A stretch of 64,000 nt of DNA from Bacteroidales bacterium (GCA_017449065.1 JAFSKF010000042.1:1-64000), one strand, 5' to 3'; counted from the first letter of the stretch, positions 1 to 7,190 are shown. The notes: generated from the sequence alone by a model not told the origin. Numbers and translations are program-made.

Positions 1-9
1 AGTTAGTAG

Positions 10-1038
10 TTAACCGATGGGGACGCCGTGCGTCTCTTCGTTCCAGGGATCGACTGTCGGGGCGATGCCGCCTCCCGACTGCGGCTGGGGGATGTCGATC
101 TCCTCGTCGATAATGATCTCGTGGTCCTCTTTCTCGAACTGGTCGGTAATGTCGGTCGAGACGTGATATTCGTTGCCGTCCGTATCGGTGATGAGGATGT
201 GCAGATAGCATTCGCTCTCGCCCGGCAGTTTGCCGAAGGTGTTGAACGTGGTGTGCAGGCGCTGGTTCCGGCGGTCCACCTCGACGGGGAAGCAGATGGT
301 GGCAGGCTCCTGGCTCACCTCGCCCCGCCCGAAGAACGAGCTGCGCGCCTGGTTGGTGACGAACGCCTCGACGCTGGCGATGTATTCAATGCCCACCACG
401 CTGTGCACCTCGAAGCCATAGGTCTCCACAATGGTGGCGGCAATTGCCGTCATGGTGACGACGGTATCGCCCTCCACATAGGCAGGAATCTCGATCTCGC
501 GACGAGCCACCAAGAGGTGGTCGGGCGTATAGATGATCGGACCGGGGGCATCGTCCTCGCCGGCACGGGTGAAGCCCGCTAAGGCAGACGCCTTGGTGGA
601 GGTGATGTCGCTGGTGAACGCCTCCAGGGTCCGGATGTCGCCTTCGCCCCGAATCTGCACATACTCGGTGCCGAAGGAATAGACCACCATCTGATAGAGA
701 TCGGGCGCTGTGTGGAGCGGTCCGCCTTCCGCCTTGACGAACTCCGTGTTGCGCAGCGAGCCGCTCAGGGGATCGTAGAAGCATACCTTCATATAGTCGG
801 GCGTCGTGATCTTGGTGTGCGCCTCTTCGTCCACTTCGAGATCGAGCTCCAGATCGAGCTTGAGGTTGAGCTTCAGGAAGAAGCTATACTCGGGGAGGTG
901 GTTGTGATCGTAGCAGAGATCTTTGTAGTCGCAGGAGGCGAGCAAAGTCGTTATGACGAGAAAACGGAATAACGTTATTACGGACGTTATTACGGGATAA
1001 CGGGATAACGGGATAACGCGAGAAAGGAACGATTTCAT
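10..1038 (-). CDS. DUF5119-like surface lipoprotein
   Basis: Predicted outer-membrane lipoprotein of 342 residues; the sequence resembles DUF5119 proteins, which in Bacteroidales sit in fimbria-type loci (recognised from memory, not searched). The lipobox is LLASC with Cys36, after an unusual N-terminus rich in V-I-P and V-I-T words. The body is beta-rich and the end is Pro/Gly-rich. I chose the ATG at 1038 over the one at 1068: an AGGAGA ribosome-binding site lies between them, and the start overlaps the stop of the upstream DUF3575 gene as ATGA, suggesting translational coupling. The signal-peptide codons are built from an 8-nt CGTTATCC repeat (see findings). The partners of a fimbrial locus would lie to the left, outside the window. 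Confidence 0.75.
   Translation of the reverse strand: MKSFLSRVIPLSRYPVITSVITLFRFLVITTLLASCDYKDLCYDHNHLPEYSFFLKLNLKLDLELDLEVDEEAHTKITTPDYMKVCFYDPLSGSLRNTEFVKAEGGPLHTAPDLYQMVVYSFGTEYVQIRGEGDIRTLEAFTSDITSTKASALAGFTRAGEDDAPGPIIYTPDHLLVARREIEIPAYVEGDTVVTMTAIAATIVETYGFEVHSVVGIEYIASVEAFVTNQARSSFFGRGEVSQEPATICFPVEVDRRNQRLHTTFNTFGKLPGESECYLHILITDTDGNEYHVSTDITDQFEKEDHEIIIDEEIDIPQPQSGGGIAPTVDPWNEETHGVPIG
961..1019. repeat. 8-nt CGTTAT-core repeat inside a signal-peptide coding region
   Basis: Read on the minus strand, CGTTATCC occurs about three times in tandem, followed by two CGTAATAACG-type units. It encodes residues 7-30 of the DUF5119 lipoprotein. The same CGTTAT core with 8-nt period is intergenic at 10801-10883. 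Confidence 0.8.
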
Positions 1039-2393
1039 CGGGCATCTCCTTTCTTTCCTATGAGCCACTTGAGGGAGGCTTCGGCCTTGGTGGGACCGAA
1101 CCAGCGGCGTTTGTGGGTGGATTGCCAGACGTAGTGGGTGTCTTGCGGCTTGTATTCCTTATACTCGCCATCCTGAAAGCCCATGCCGAGGGTGAAGTCG
1201 AGACGGAGGCGACGCGACAGCTTGGCGGAATAGCCATACTCGACGCCACCGCCGAAGCCCCACTTCTCGGCCTGATAACCGCGTCCGCCCCACTCCACAT
1301 CGTAGGTCATCGCCAGGCCATAAACACCCACGTGGTGCCCTGCAAAGCGCTGCACTTCGGCCAACGTGCCGAAATAGCGACGCAGGGTGAGGTAACCGCC
1401 GTAGCTCTGCCAGTAGCGATGCCGATGGTCGGACGAGAACCAGGTGTAGAACCAATCGGCACCCAGCGACCAATGCTTGCCCATGCCGACCTCCAGGCCG
1501 ATGTTCGGCAGGACGGCAAGGTCGTAGAGGAGGTTGGTGCGAAGGACGAAGAGCGCTGGTTTGGATGGGGCTAATGGGGTGGATGGGTCGGATGGGGTTA
1601 ATGAATCGGCGGGGAGCCCATTAAGCCCATTTGACCCAGTTTGCCCATTTGACCCAGTTTGCCCATTTGACCCAGTGGGGTTAATGGGGCGGATGGGTTC
1701 AATGGGGTTAATGGGCGGATCCTGAGGATCCTCTCCTGGCTTCAGCCAGAACTCGCTGCGGCCGGAACCGGCGGAGGCATAGAGGAGCTGCCAGTCGGCA
1801 CGACGGAGCTGGGACATGCAGTTATCGATGAGGTAGCGATAGTCGGCAGGATAGAGACGGCGGAGGCGACGCTCCTTGGCATCTGGCAAAAGGGAACTGC
1901 TGAGCACTTGGAGCACGGCGGAGCGGTTGGGCAGACGTTCGGCAGGGGCGGCTTCGATAAGCCGAGTGAGGCCTTCCCAGTCTTCGGCAGAGCTGCGAAC
2001 CACCACCTGACTGCTGAGCGAAGGCGCCAGCCGGAGCACATAGGCAGCCAAGCTGTCGGCACGCCGGCGCGACAGCTGTTCGTTGAAGAGATAAGGACCG
2101 TCGGGAGAACCGTAACCATGAATCTGGAGTTCCAGCACGCGAACCGTCGTATCGGACACCACCCGCTGCAACAGGTCGCCGAGCTTGCGGAGCTCCTCGC
2201 GGTTGTTAGCGAAATCGGGCAGAATCTCTGAACGGTTGAGCGGATAGGCGATGCGCACGGTGCCGCGCAGGGTGTCGCAAAGCACATCATCGTCGGCAAA
2301 CGCCCCAACCGGAACCAACAGCAACCACAAAAGTGCCCCCCCCACTTGGAGGCAGCTTCGGAAAATAGCCAAGGTTGCTGCGATTCGTTTCAT
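1035..2393 (-). CDS. OmpA-like / DUF3575 outer-membrane protein
   Basis: About 452 residues. The signal peptide begins at the ATG at 2393 (MKRIAATL) and ends near GAFA. An OmpA-like segment follows (IHGYGSPDGPYLF, then LSRRRADSLAAYVL, the typical LSxxRA helix), then a Pro/Gly/Asn-rich linker at about 225-295, then a DUF3575 beta domain from RTNLLYDLAVLPN to the end. In this family the C-terminal domain is thought to be an outer-membrane barrel and the OmpA part to face the periplasm. The linker carries TGSNGQ hexapeptide repeats and PINP/PIEP words encoded by GGGGTTAAT-type repeats that are intergenic elsewhere. An earlier in-frame ATG at 2459 lies about 5 nt from the likely transcription start and would add 22 residues before the signal peptide, so I rejected it. 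Confidence 0.8.
   Translation of the reverse strand: MKRIAATLAIFRSCLQVGGALLWLLLVPVGAFADDDVLCDTLRGTVRIAYPLNRSEILPDFANNREELRKLGDLLQRVVSDTTVRVLELQIHGYGSPDGPYLFNEQLSRRRADSLAAYVLRLAPSLSSQVVVRSSAEDWEGLTRLIEAAPAERLPNRSAVLQVLSSSLLPDAKERRLRRLYPADYRYLIDNCMSQLRRADWQLLYASAGSGRSEFWLKPGEDPQDPPINPIEPIRPINPTGSNGQTGSNGQTGSNGLNGLPADSLTPSDPSTPLAPSKPALFVLRTNLLYDLAVLPNIGLEVGMGKHWSLGADWFYTWFSSDHRHRYWQSYGGYLTLRRYFGTLAEVQRFAGHHVGVYGLAMTYDVEWGGRGYQAEKWGFGGGVEYGYSAKLSRRLRLDFTLGMGFQDGEYKEYKPQDTHYVWQSTHKRRWFGPTKAEASLKWLIGKKGDAR
1566..1725. repeat. 9/18-nt GGGGTTAAT-family repeat inside a coding linker
   Basis: 9-nt NNNATGGGG units occur at both ends (about 1566-1615 and 1676-1715). Between them an 18-nt unit, CCCATTTGACCCAGTTTG, repeats 2.8 times at 1626-1643, 1644-1661 and 1662-1676. 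The reading frame is kept because the period is a multiple of three; it encodes the DUF3575 protein linker. Confidence 0.85.
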
Positions 2394-2469
2394 GGCCAGG
2401 CGTTGGTTAGAGAGATTAGTTAGGTTCGTGTTAGGGATTATCGGATTGCAATTGTGCAATCATTTTGTG

Positions 2470-2477
2470 CAAAGATA
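2470..2477 (-). promoter_or_regulatory. -7 box TATCTTTG of the DUF3575 gene
   Basis: A TAnnTTTG match on the minus strand, 77 bp before the chosen start. I do not see a good -33 TTTG at 20 bp, so support is partial. Confidence 0.45.
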
Positions 2478-2580
2478 AAAGGTTTTGCGCACACAACGCG
2501 CGTGAGCAGTTAAATAATTGTGGCAAAAATACGGAAACAGAAAAAATCTTTTCGATTTTGGCAGACAGAGATGGCAAAAT

Positions 2581-2629
2581 AAATAAAATCCGAACCGCGT
2601 TTACTGGAAACGCGGTTCGGATTTTATTT
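2581..2629. terminator. Perfect 22-bp stem terminator
   Basis: Arms 2581-2602 and 2608-2629 are perfectly complementary around a 5-nt loop (ACTGG). The outer stem is A/T-rich and gives U-tracts in both directions. It lies downstream of the minus-strand trigger factor gene and insulates the DUF3575 gene. Confidence 0.9.
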
Positions 2630-2630
2630 T

Positions 2631-2735
2631 TTAATTACTAATTACGAATTACAAATTACGAATCCTGCGGATTGATTACAAATTACGAATTTCTTCGAAA
2701 TTGATTACGAATTACTAATTACAAATTACTTTAGA
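2631..2735. repeat. AATTACGAAT-type repeat with palindromic cores
   Basis: Degenerate AATTACNAAT words fill the trigger factor 3' region. Two adjacent units (2653-2679 and 2680-2708) share AAATTACGAAT...ATTGATTAC ends around different palindromic cores (CCTGCGG and TTCTTCGAA). The same word family is at 24146-24176. Apart from this repeat and the terminator at 2581-2629, the gap 2394-2736 holds only the promoter box at 2470. Confidence 0.8.
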
Positions 2736-2736
2736 A

Positions 2737-4083
2737 TTAGCTGAAAAGTTTCTGGAAGTCCTCCATCGAAACCTCCTTTGTCTGAAGTTTGGCAGCCTTC
2801 TTGATCTCAGCCATGATGCGACGGGTGATGGCGCCATCGCGCAACTGGGCACGCTGCTTCTCATCCTTCACGATGCTGTCGATGTAGGATTTCATGTACT
2901 CCTCCGGCAGGTTCGACATACCGTATTGAGCCATCTGCATGCTGACATACTCGCGGGCCTCGTTGCGGATATCGTCGTCGGAAAGCTGGATGCCCTTGTC
3001 GGCAACAATCTTCTCCTCGATGAGCTGCCAGGTGAGATCCTCCATCATGCGTGGGAAATCCTCGTCCAGCTTAGCGGCATCGCGCTTCTCGTCGCGAGCC
3101 AGGAGCCACTTCTTGAGCGCCTTCTCTGGGAAGTTCAGCTTGCCGACCTGCTTCATCAGCACGTCCTTAGCATCGGCCGAGAACTTATACTCGCTATTGG
3201 CTGCCAACTGGCCGGCGATATACTCCTTCACCTTTGCCATGAAAGCCTCCTCGGTGGTGCAATCCTCGCCGTAAGCCATCTTGAAGAACTCCTCGTTCAT
3301 CTCGGCAGGCTTGCGATGCGAAATCTCGGTAATGGAGAAACGGAAGTTGGCGGTAATGCCGGCAATTTCCTCCTGTTTCTTCTGCAAGAGCGAAGCCAGT
3401 TCCGTCTGGTTGTTGTTATAGGCAGCAGCCGGGTTGAAATCGACAGAACTCAGCTTCTTGGCACCCTCGAACTTCTTCTTCTCGTCGTCGTTCTGGAAGA
3501 AACGAGGCAGCACGGTAGCGTTCTCGACGGTAATGCCGTCCTCCTTGATGTTACCGGCCTCATCCAACTCAGCCATATTGCCCTTGATGACGTCATCGGC
3601 AACAGCCTCATCGGCAGCAACCACTTCGCCGAAACGGTTACGGAGACCATCCACCTGCTCCTCGACCATCTTGTCGGAAACCTGAATGGTGTAGTAAGGA
3701 ATCTTAGCGCCCTCCAGATCAAGCTTGAACTCAGGAGCGATGGCAATATCGAACTTCACGGTGAACTGCTCGGCGGTAGCGAAATCAACAGGCTGCTGTT
3801 CCTCGCTCACCATCGGCTCGCCCAAGACGTTCAGTTTGTTCTCCGAAATATATTCGTACATGGAATTGTTGATCAGCTTGTTTACCTCATCGACGGTAAT
3901 CTGCTGTCCGTACATTTTCTTAACCATACCGGCCGGCACCATACCTTTGCGGAAGCCAGGCATCTGCAGCTTCTTGCGGGTTTCCTTCAATTCTTTCTCT
4001 ACGGCTTCGGCATAATCGGCCTTCTCGATGTCAAGTTCGAGAACGATGTTCACATCGTCAACGACTTTCTTTGTTACTTTCAT
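2737..4083 (-). CDS. tig: Trigger factor
   Basis: Ribosome-associated chaperone that meets nascent chains at the exit tunnel; 448 residues, normal for Bacteroidota. The ribosome-docking signature is GFRKG at residues 43-47, exactly where it sits in E. coli. The middle region is poorly conserved against canonical FKBP-type isomerases, as is usual in this phylum (family knowledge), and the C-terminal half is the helical chaperone body. A strong promoter sits at 4125-4156. Transcription should end at the 22-bp stem at 2581-2629. Confidence 0.95.
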   Translation of the reverse strand: MKVTKKVVDDVNIVLELDIEKADYAEAVEKELKETRKKLQMPGFRKGMVPAGMVKKMYGQQITVDEVNKLINNSMYEYISENKLNVLGEPMVSEEQQPVDFATAEQFTVKFDIAIAPEFKLDLEGAKIPYYTIQVSDKMVEEQVDGLRNRFGEVVAADEAVADDVIKGNMAELDEAGNIKEDGITVENATVLPRFFQNDDEKKKFEGAKKLSSVDFNPAAAYNNNQTELASLLQKKQEEIAGITANFRFSITEISHRKPAEMNEEFFKMAYGEDCTTEEAFMAKVKEYIAGQLAANSEYKFSADAKDVLMKQVGKLNFPEKALKKWLLARDEKRDAAKLDEDFPRMMEDLTWQLIEEKIVADKGIQLSDDDIRNEAREYVSMQMAQYGMSNLPEEYMKSYIDSIVKDEKQRAQLRDGAITRRIMAEIKKAAKLQTKEVSMEDFQKLFS

Positions 4084-4124
4084 TTGATACTAATTATTTG
4101 GATAAAATTAAAAATTTCTGCGCG

Positions 4125-4156
4125 CAAAGATAGAAAATGTCCGCGAAACCTCCAAA
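4125..4156 (-). promoter_or_regulatory. tig promoter
   Basis: -7 box TATCTTTG at 4132-4125 and -33 TTTG at 4156-4153 on the minus strand, 20 bp apart. The -33 box lies in the loop of the hairpin at 4134-4172. Confidence 0.8.
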
Positions 4157-4172
4157 TTTCGACGGACATTTT
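4134..4172. terminator. Hairpin terminator between alkaline phosphatase and tig
   Basis: Perfect 10-bp arms AAAATGTCCG (4134-4143) and CGGACATTTT (4163-4172) with a 19-nt loop. It is the likely end of the alkaline phosphatase transcript and overlaps the tig promoter. Confidence 0.6.
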
Positions 4173-4256
4173 TTATTGCGTAATAAGATTTTGGCGAAAA
4201 TCCTGCCGATTTTGACAGGTTAGCCGTTCATTCCTTCTGCCCACCTGGGGAGGAAA

Positions 4257-5711
4257 TCACCACTCCAAGCCCATAGCTTTGGCGATGTTCTGCGGAATCT
4301 GGGCGTTATCGTTGTGCGGGATGAAAAGTTCCTGTCCGGCGCCACAGGCATAGACTGGCACCAAGCCGGCAGTATGTCCGCCTGTGGTCCAACCCAAACC
4401 GGCTTTACCATCGAGGATGCGCACAGCCGTAGCCGCCATCTGCTCGTTCTCGCTATAGAGACTCTTCTCTTTCTGCATCGTTCCCTTGAACGACTTCTGA
4501 TAAACCTCCTGAAGTTTCTTCTCCTCGTCGGCAGTCAGTTCGACGGTATCCCAGAAGCCGAAATCGTCGGTCAGCATCTGCTTCACCTGCTCCCAGCTAA
4601 CCTTATTGTTGTTCGCATCGCGCAAAGACTGGAAATGACGGGTCGATTCGTCCTTGCTCAGCTTCTGGCTCTTCAGCAGGTTCGTAGAGATCTTATAGCC
4701 GGTAGCCTGACGACCCAAAGTGAGGCCGCCGGTTTCGTGATCGGCAGTCAAGACGATCAAAGTCTCATCGGGGTGAGCCTTATAGAACTCGTAGGCCACA
4801 CGGACACAGCTATCGACAGCCAGCACCTCCTCGAAGGCAGCGGCAGCATCGTTAGCGTGACAACCGAAATCGACCTTACCGCCAATCTCGTTCATCAGGA
4901 AAAAGCCCTTGCCGCCCTTCTCCTCGCTCTTCTTATAGAGGAAGTCGATTTCGGCACGCAGCTGATCGACAATCGTCACCTGACCCGGCTTGCGATCAAT
5001 CCAATAAGGCAGCGAATAGACATCCGGCACATCGGGATCCTGCAGCATGATGATCTTATCGGCATTCTTGCCTTGCTCGGCATACTGCTTCAGGCCGTAA
5101 GTAACCGTATAACCGTTCTCTTTGGCCAGATCGGCAAGCAGCTGCTGGTTTTCGGGCGTATTGTTCTTATCTTCCACATGGATGCAGGCACCTCCGAAGA
5201 AATCGAAGCCGGAAGTATAAATCTGCTTGGCGATATCGAAATACTGCTTGCGTACCACCGCATGGGCATAGAAGCAGGCAGGCGTAGCGTGATTGAGCGG
5301 AACGCTGGTGCCGATGCCGACAGGATATCCGGCTTCGTGAGCGCGCTTGGCAATACTATAGACTTCCGTCAGGCTATCGGTTTTCAGACCGATGGCAGAG
5401 TTATAGGTCTTCTCGCCGCAAGCCAAAGCCGTACCGGAAGCTGCGGAATCGGTCACATCGCTCGAAGCACTCCATGTGGCAGAAACGCCGAAGACGGGAA
5501 GCGAAGTCATGCACAACGGAGCACGCCCCATTACACCCTGACATTGGGCAACGTAGTATTCTGCGCCCTGCACGGTATTGACACCCGTCCCGTCGCTAAT
5601 GAAATAGAACACATATTTGGCCTTTTTAGGCTCCGGTTTCTTGGCACACGAGGTAAAGGTGCATGCGGCAGCCAAAGCCAGCACCAGAACCGTAAAAATC
5701 TTCTTTTTCAT
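4257..5711 (-). CDS. Alkaline phosphatase lipoprotein (PhoA superfamily)
   Basis: Phosphomonoesterase exported as a lipoprotein, 484 residues. FTSC with Cys22 forms the lipobox. Metal and catalytic residues are visible: Asp40 in FISDGTG, nucleophile Ser89 in DVTDSAASGTA, the TADHETGG metal motif, and the C-terminal GHTAG histidine motif. The likely role is phosphate scavenging from organic phosphoesters in the periplasm or at the cell surface. It is transcribed alone. A TAACTTTG box at 5956-5949 would give a leader of about 230 nt containing inverted-repeat element A (5776-5896), which is unusual. I see no obvious Pho-box. Confidence 0.92.
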   Translation of the reverse strand: MKKKIFTVLVLALAAACTFTSCAKKPEPKKAKYVFYFISDGTGVNTVQGAEYYVAQCQGVMGRAPLCMTSLPVFGVSATWSASSDVTDSAASGTALACGEKTYNSAIGLKTDSLTEVYSIAKRAHEAGYPVGIGTSVPLNHATPACFYAHAVVRKQYFDIAKQIYTSGFDFFGGACIHVEDKNNTPENQQLLADLAKENGYTVTYGLKQYAEQGKNADKIIMLQDPDVPDVYSLPYWIDRKPGQVTIVDQLRAEIDFLYKKSEEKGGKGFFLMNEIGGKVDFGCHANDAAAAFEEVLAVDSCVRVAYEFYKAHPDETLIVLTADHETGGLTLGRQATGYKISTNLLKSQKLSKDESTRHFQSLRDANNNKVSWEQVKQMLTDDFGFWDTVELTADEEKKLQEVYQKSFKGTMQKEKSLYSENEQMAATAVRILDGKAGLGWTTGGHTAGLVPVYACGAGQELFIPHNDNAQIPQNIAKAMGLEW

Positions 5712-5775
5712 AGGATCAGTTTAATTAAGTTTTCAAGTTTCGCAAGTTTTCAACTCGCTCACTTTCAGTTATGAA

Positions 5776-5896
5776 GGGGAGTAAAAAGGGAGATTAAGGG
5801 GAGTTATAGGGGAGTAAAAAGGACGTTTGTTCCTTGGTGCGGAAGTTTTAGGGACTGTTGCTATTGTCCCTTTAACTCCCCTTTTACTCCCTTTCT
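5776..5896. repeat. Inverted-repeat element A (GGGGAGTAAAA words)
   Basis: Left arm 5776-5824 and right arm from 5866 are made of GGGGAGTAAAA/GGGGAGTTA words in opposite orientation; the innermost ~29 nt pair with about five mismatches. The loop (5825-5865) begins GTTTGTT and ends CTATT, next to GGAC and GTCCC stem bases. Reverse-complemented element B shows the same loop-end sequences, so A and B are copies in opposite orientation. A smaller hairpin GGGAC...GTCCC lies at 5851-5870. Confidence 0.8.
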
Positions 5897-5948
5897 CAGC
5901 CTTTCTTAACCCTTAACTGAAGCTTGCGAAAGTTGAATTAAATTTCGG

Positions 5949-5956
5949 CAAAGTTA
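5949..5956 (-). promoter_or_regulatory. -7 box TAACTTTG, candidate alkaline phosphatase promoter
   Basis: Fits TAnnTTTG on the minus strand. No clear -33 TTTG is present at the expected distance, so the assignment is tentative. Confidence 0.4.
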
Positions 5957-6030
5957 CAGCATTTTTTCGGATAAACAGAACAATAATTTGCCACCCGTTC
6001 CTTCTTTTAAGTTTTTTTAACAAGTTTTAG

Positions 6031-6046
6031 TTATTGTACAAAATAC
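6031..6046. promoter_or_regulatory. Candidate regulator site, copy 1 (TTATTGTACAAAATAC)
   Basis: A 16-bp sequence centred on the palindrome TTGTACAA; an identical copy starts at 6263, exactly 232 bp downstream. Candidate operator for the Nudix-type regulator encoded at 6387, or a target-site duplication around element B. Confidence 0.5.
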
Positions 6047-6054
6047 ATTATTAA

Positions 6055-6239
6055 GGGGAGTAAAAAGGGAGATTAAGGGGAGTAAAAGGGGAGATTAAGG
6101 GGAGTAAAAGGGACAATAGAAAATGCTAAACGAGTGGTTTATCGATTGCAAAGAAAAACATCGGACAGACACAACAAACGTCCCTTTTACTCCCCTTAAC
6201 CTCCCCTTTTACTCCCCTTAACCTCCCCTTTTACTCCCC
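6055..6239. repeat. Inverted-repeat element B, 60-nt arms
   Basis: Arms 6055-6114 and 6180-6239 are complementary at 57 of 60 positions, around a 65-nt loop. Each arm alternates GGGGAGTAAAA with GGGGAG(A/G)TTAA. The loop ends (CAATAG and AACAAAC) match element A read in reverse. The element is flanked by the identical 16-bp sites at 6031 and 6263. The arms also fit a G-quadruplex pattern (runs of 3-4 G with loops of up to 7). No gene is visible anywhere in 5712-6386. Confidence 0.9.
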
Positions 6240-6262
6240 TTCCCAACTCTTATACGCTTCCC

Positions 6263-6278
6263 TTATTGTACAAAATAC
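6263..6278. promoter_or_regulatory. Candidate regulator site, copy 2 (TTATTGTACAAAATAC)
   Basis: Identical to 6031-6046. It lies about 54 bp upstream of the -33 box of the xylose regulator promoter. Confidence 0.5.
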
Positions 6279-6331
6279 TATAACCCAACCGAAAATTCGG
6301 GAAAAATCGGAGAAAAATTTCTACAAAAAAA

Positions 6332-6363
6332 TTTGGAGGATACCCAAAAAGCGCCTACCTTTG
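6332..6363 (+). promoter_or_regulatory. Promoter of the xylose regulator operon
   Basis: -33 TTTG at 6332-6335 and -7 TACCTTTG at 6356-6363 with a 20-bp spacer. The predicted leader to the ATG at 6387 is about 20 nt. Confidence 0.8.
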
Positions 6364-6386
6364 CAGCGTGAAACAAATCCCAGACA

Positions 6387-7112
6387 ATGCAACCCGATAA
6401 TACCACAAGAAGCATTAGTTTTGACACCAACGTCTCGGTCGATTGCGTGATTCTCGGTTTCGACGGAGAATCGCTGAAGGTGCTGCTTTCGCGACGAAGC
6501 GACGAAGACCCGCATGCGCAATACACCCACCTGAAGCTTCCCGGACGTCTGCTTTATGCCAACGAGGATCCCGACGATGCCGCATCGGACATCATCAACC
6601 AGCTGACAGGCACGCGCAATCATTTCTTCCAGCAGTTCCGCGCTTTCGGATCGCCCGATCGCACCAAGAACCCGAAGGATGTGCTCTGGCTGGAGAACGC
6701 CATCAAGCAGAAGATCGGACGCATCGTAACCATTGCCTACTTCTCGCTCGTACGTATAAATAATAGGACGCATCGCACTTTCGCCGGCTACGACGCCACG
6801 TGGTATAAGGTGAGCGAACTGCCGGAACTGGCCTTCGACCACAGCCACATCATCCGCGAGGTGCTGAAAGAATTGGAAGACCTATCGACGCTGCGTCCTC
6901 ACCTGCTCTTCGAGATGCTGCCTGCCAAGTTCACGGCCTTACAGCTCCGGCACCTGCATGAACAGATTATCGGACACGATATGGATGTGCGCAACTTCGC
7001 CAAGCTGATCATGAACAAGCCTTACATCGTGCCCCTCGACGAATGGGAACAAAACGTGAGTCACCGCGCCGCGAGATATTACAAGTTCCAGCCCAGTAAG
7101 GTGAAGAAATGA
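6387..7112 (+). CDS. Nudix-family transcriptional regulator (XylR/AraR type)
   Basis: Predicted DNA-binding sensor of sugar metabolism, 241 residues. The N-terminal ~150 residues have a Nudix-like fold, but the Nudix box is broken: in the GRLLYANEDPDDAASDIINQ segment the catalytic REuxEE positions read SDIINQ, so hydrolysis is unlikely. The C-terminal ~75 residues (FTALQLRHLHEQIIG onward) look like the winged helix of NrtR-type regulators. In Bacteroides such proteins control arabinose and xylose genes (family knowledge). Immediately upstream of xylB-xylA, it is best read as the local xylose regulator. Candidate operators are the two 16-bp sites at 6031 and 6263. Start supported by the promoter at 6332-6363. 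Confidence 0.85.
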   Translation: MQPDNTTRSISFDTNVSVDCVILGFDGESLKVLLSRRSDEDPHAQYTHLKLPGRLLYANEDPDDAASDIINQLTGTRNHFFQQFRAFGSPDRTKNPKDVLWLENAIKQKIGRIVTIAYFSLVRINNRTHRTFAGYDATWYKVSELPELAFDHSHIIREVLKELEDLSTLRPHLLFEMLPAKFTALQLRHLHEQIIGHDMDVRNFAKLIMNKPYIVPLDEWEQNVSHRAARYYKFQPSKVKK

Positions 7113-7121
7113 CGAGAGAGA

Positions 7122-7168
7122 CTAGAGACTAGTAAAACTAGAAAGACTAGTACTACTAGTACGATTAG
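7122..7168. repeat. 9-nt CTAGNNNNN tandem repeat
   Basis: CTAG recurs at 7129, 7138, 7147 and 7156, exactly 9 nt apart, with TTAG at 7165 and an extra CTAG at 7122; the other five bases vary. It fills the gap between the regulator and xylB. Confidence 0.8.
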
Positions 7169-7190
7169 AAACCCATTAACCCCAAACAAT

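Noticed and set aside
2926..4215. 429-codon plus-strand frame opposite tig
   Set aside because: Trigger factor with the GFRKG motif and a consensus promoter explains this strand completely.
4314..5774. 486-codon plus-strand frame opposite the alkaline phosphatase
   Set aside because: The minus frame has a lipobox and all phosphatase motifs; the plus frame is its complement without features.
6031..6278. Element B considered as an insertion sequence
   Set aside because: There is no transposase ORF, and the 232-bp framed segment is nearly all inverted repeat. At most it is a non-autonomous element.
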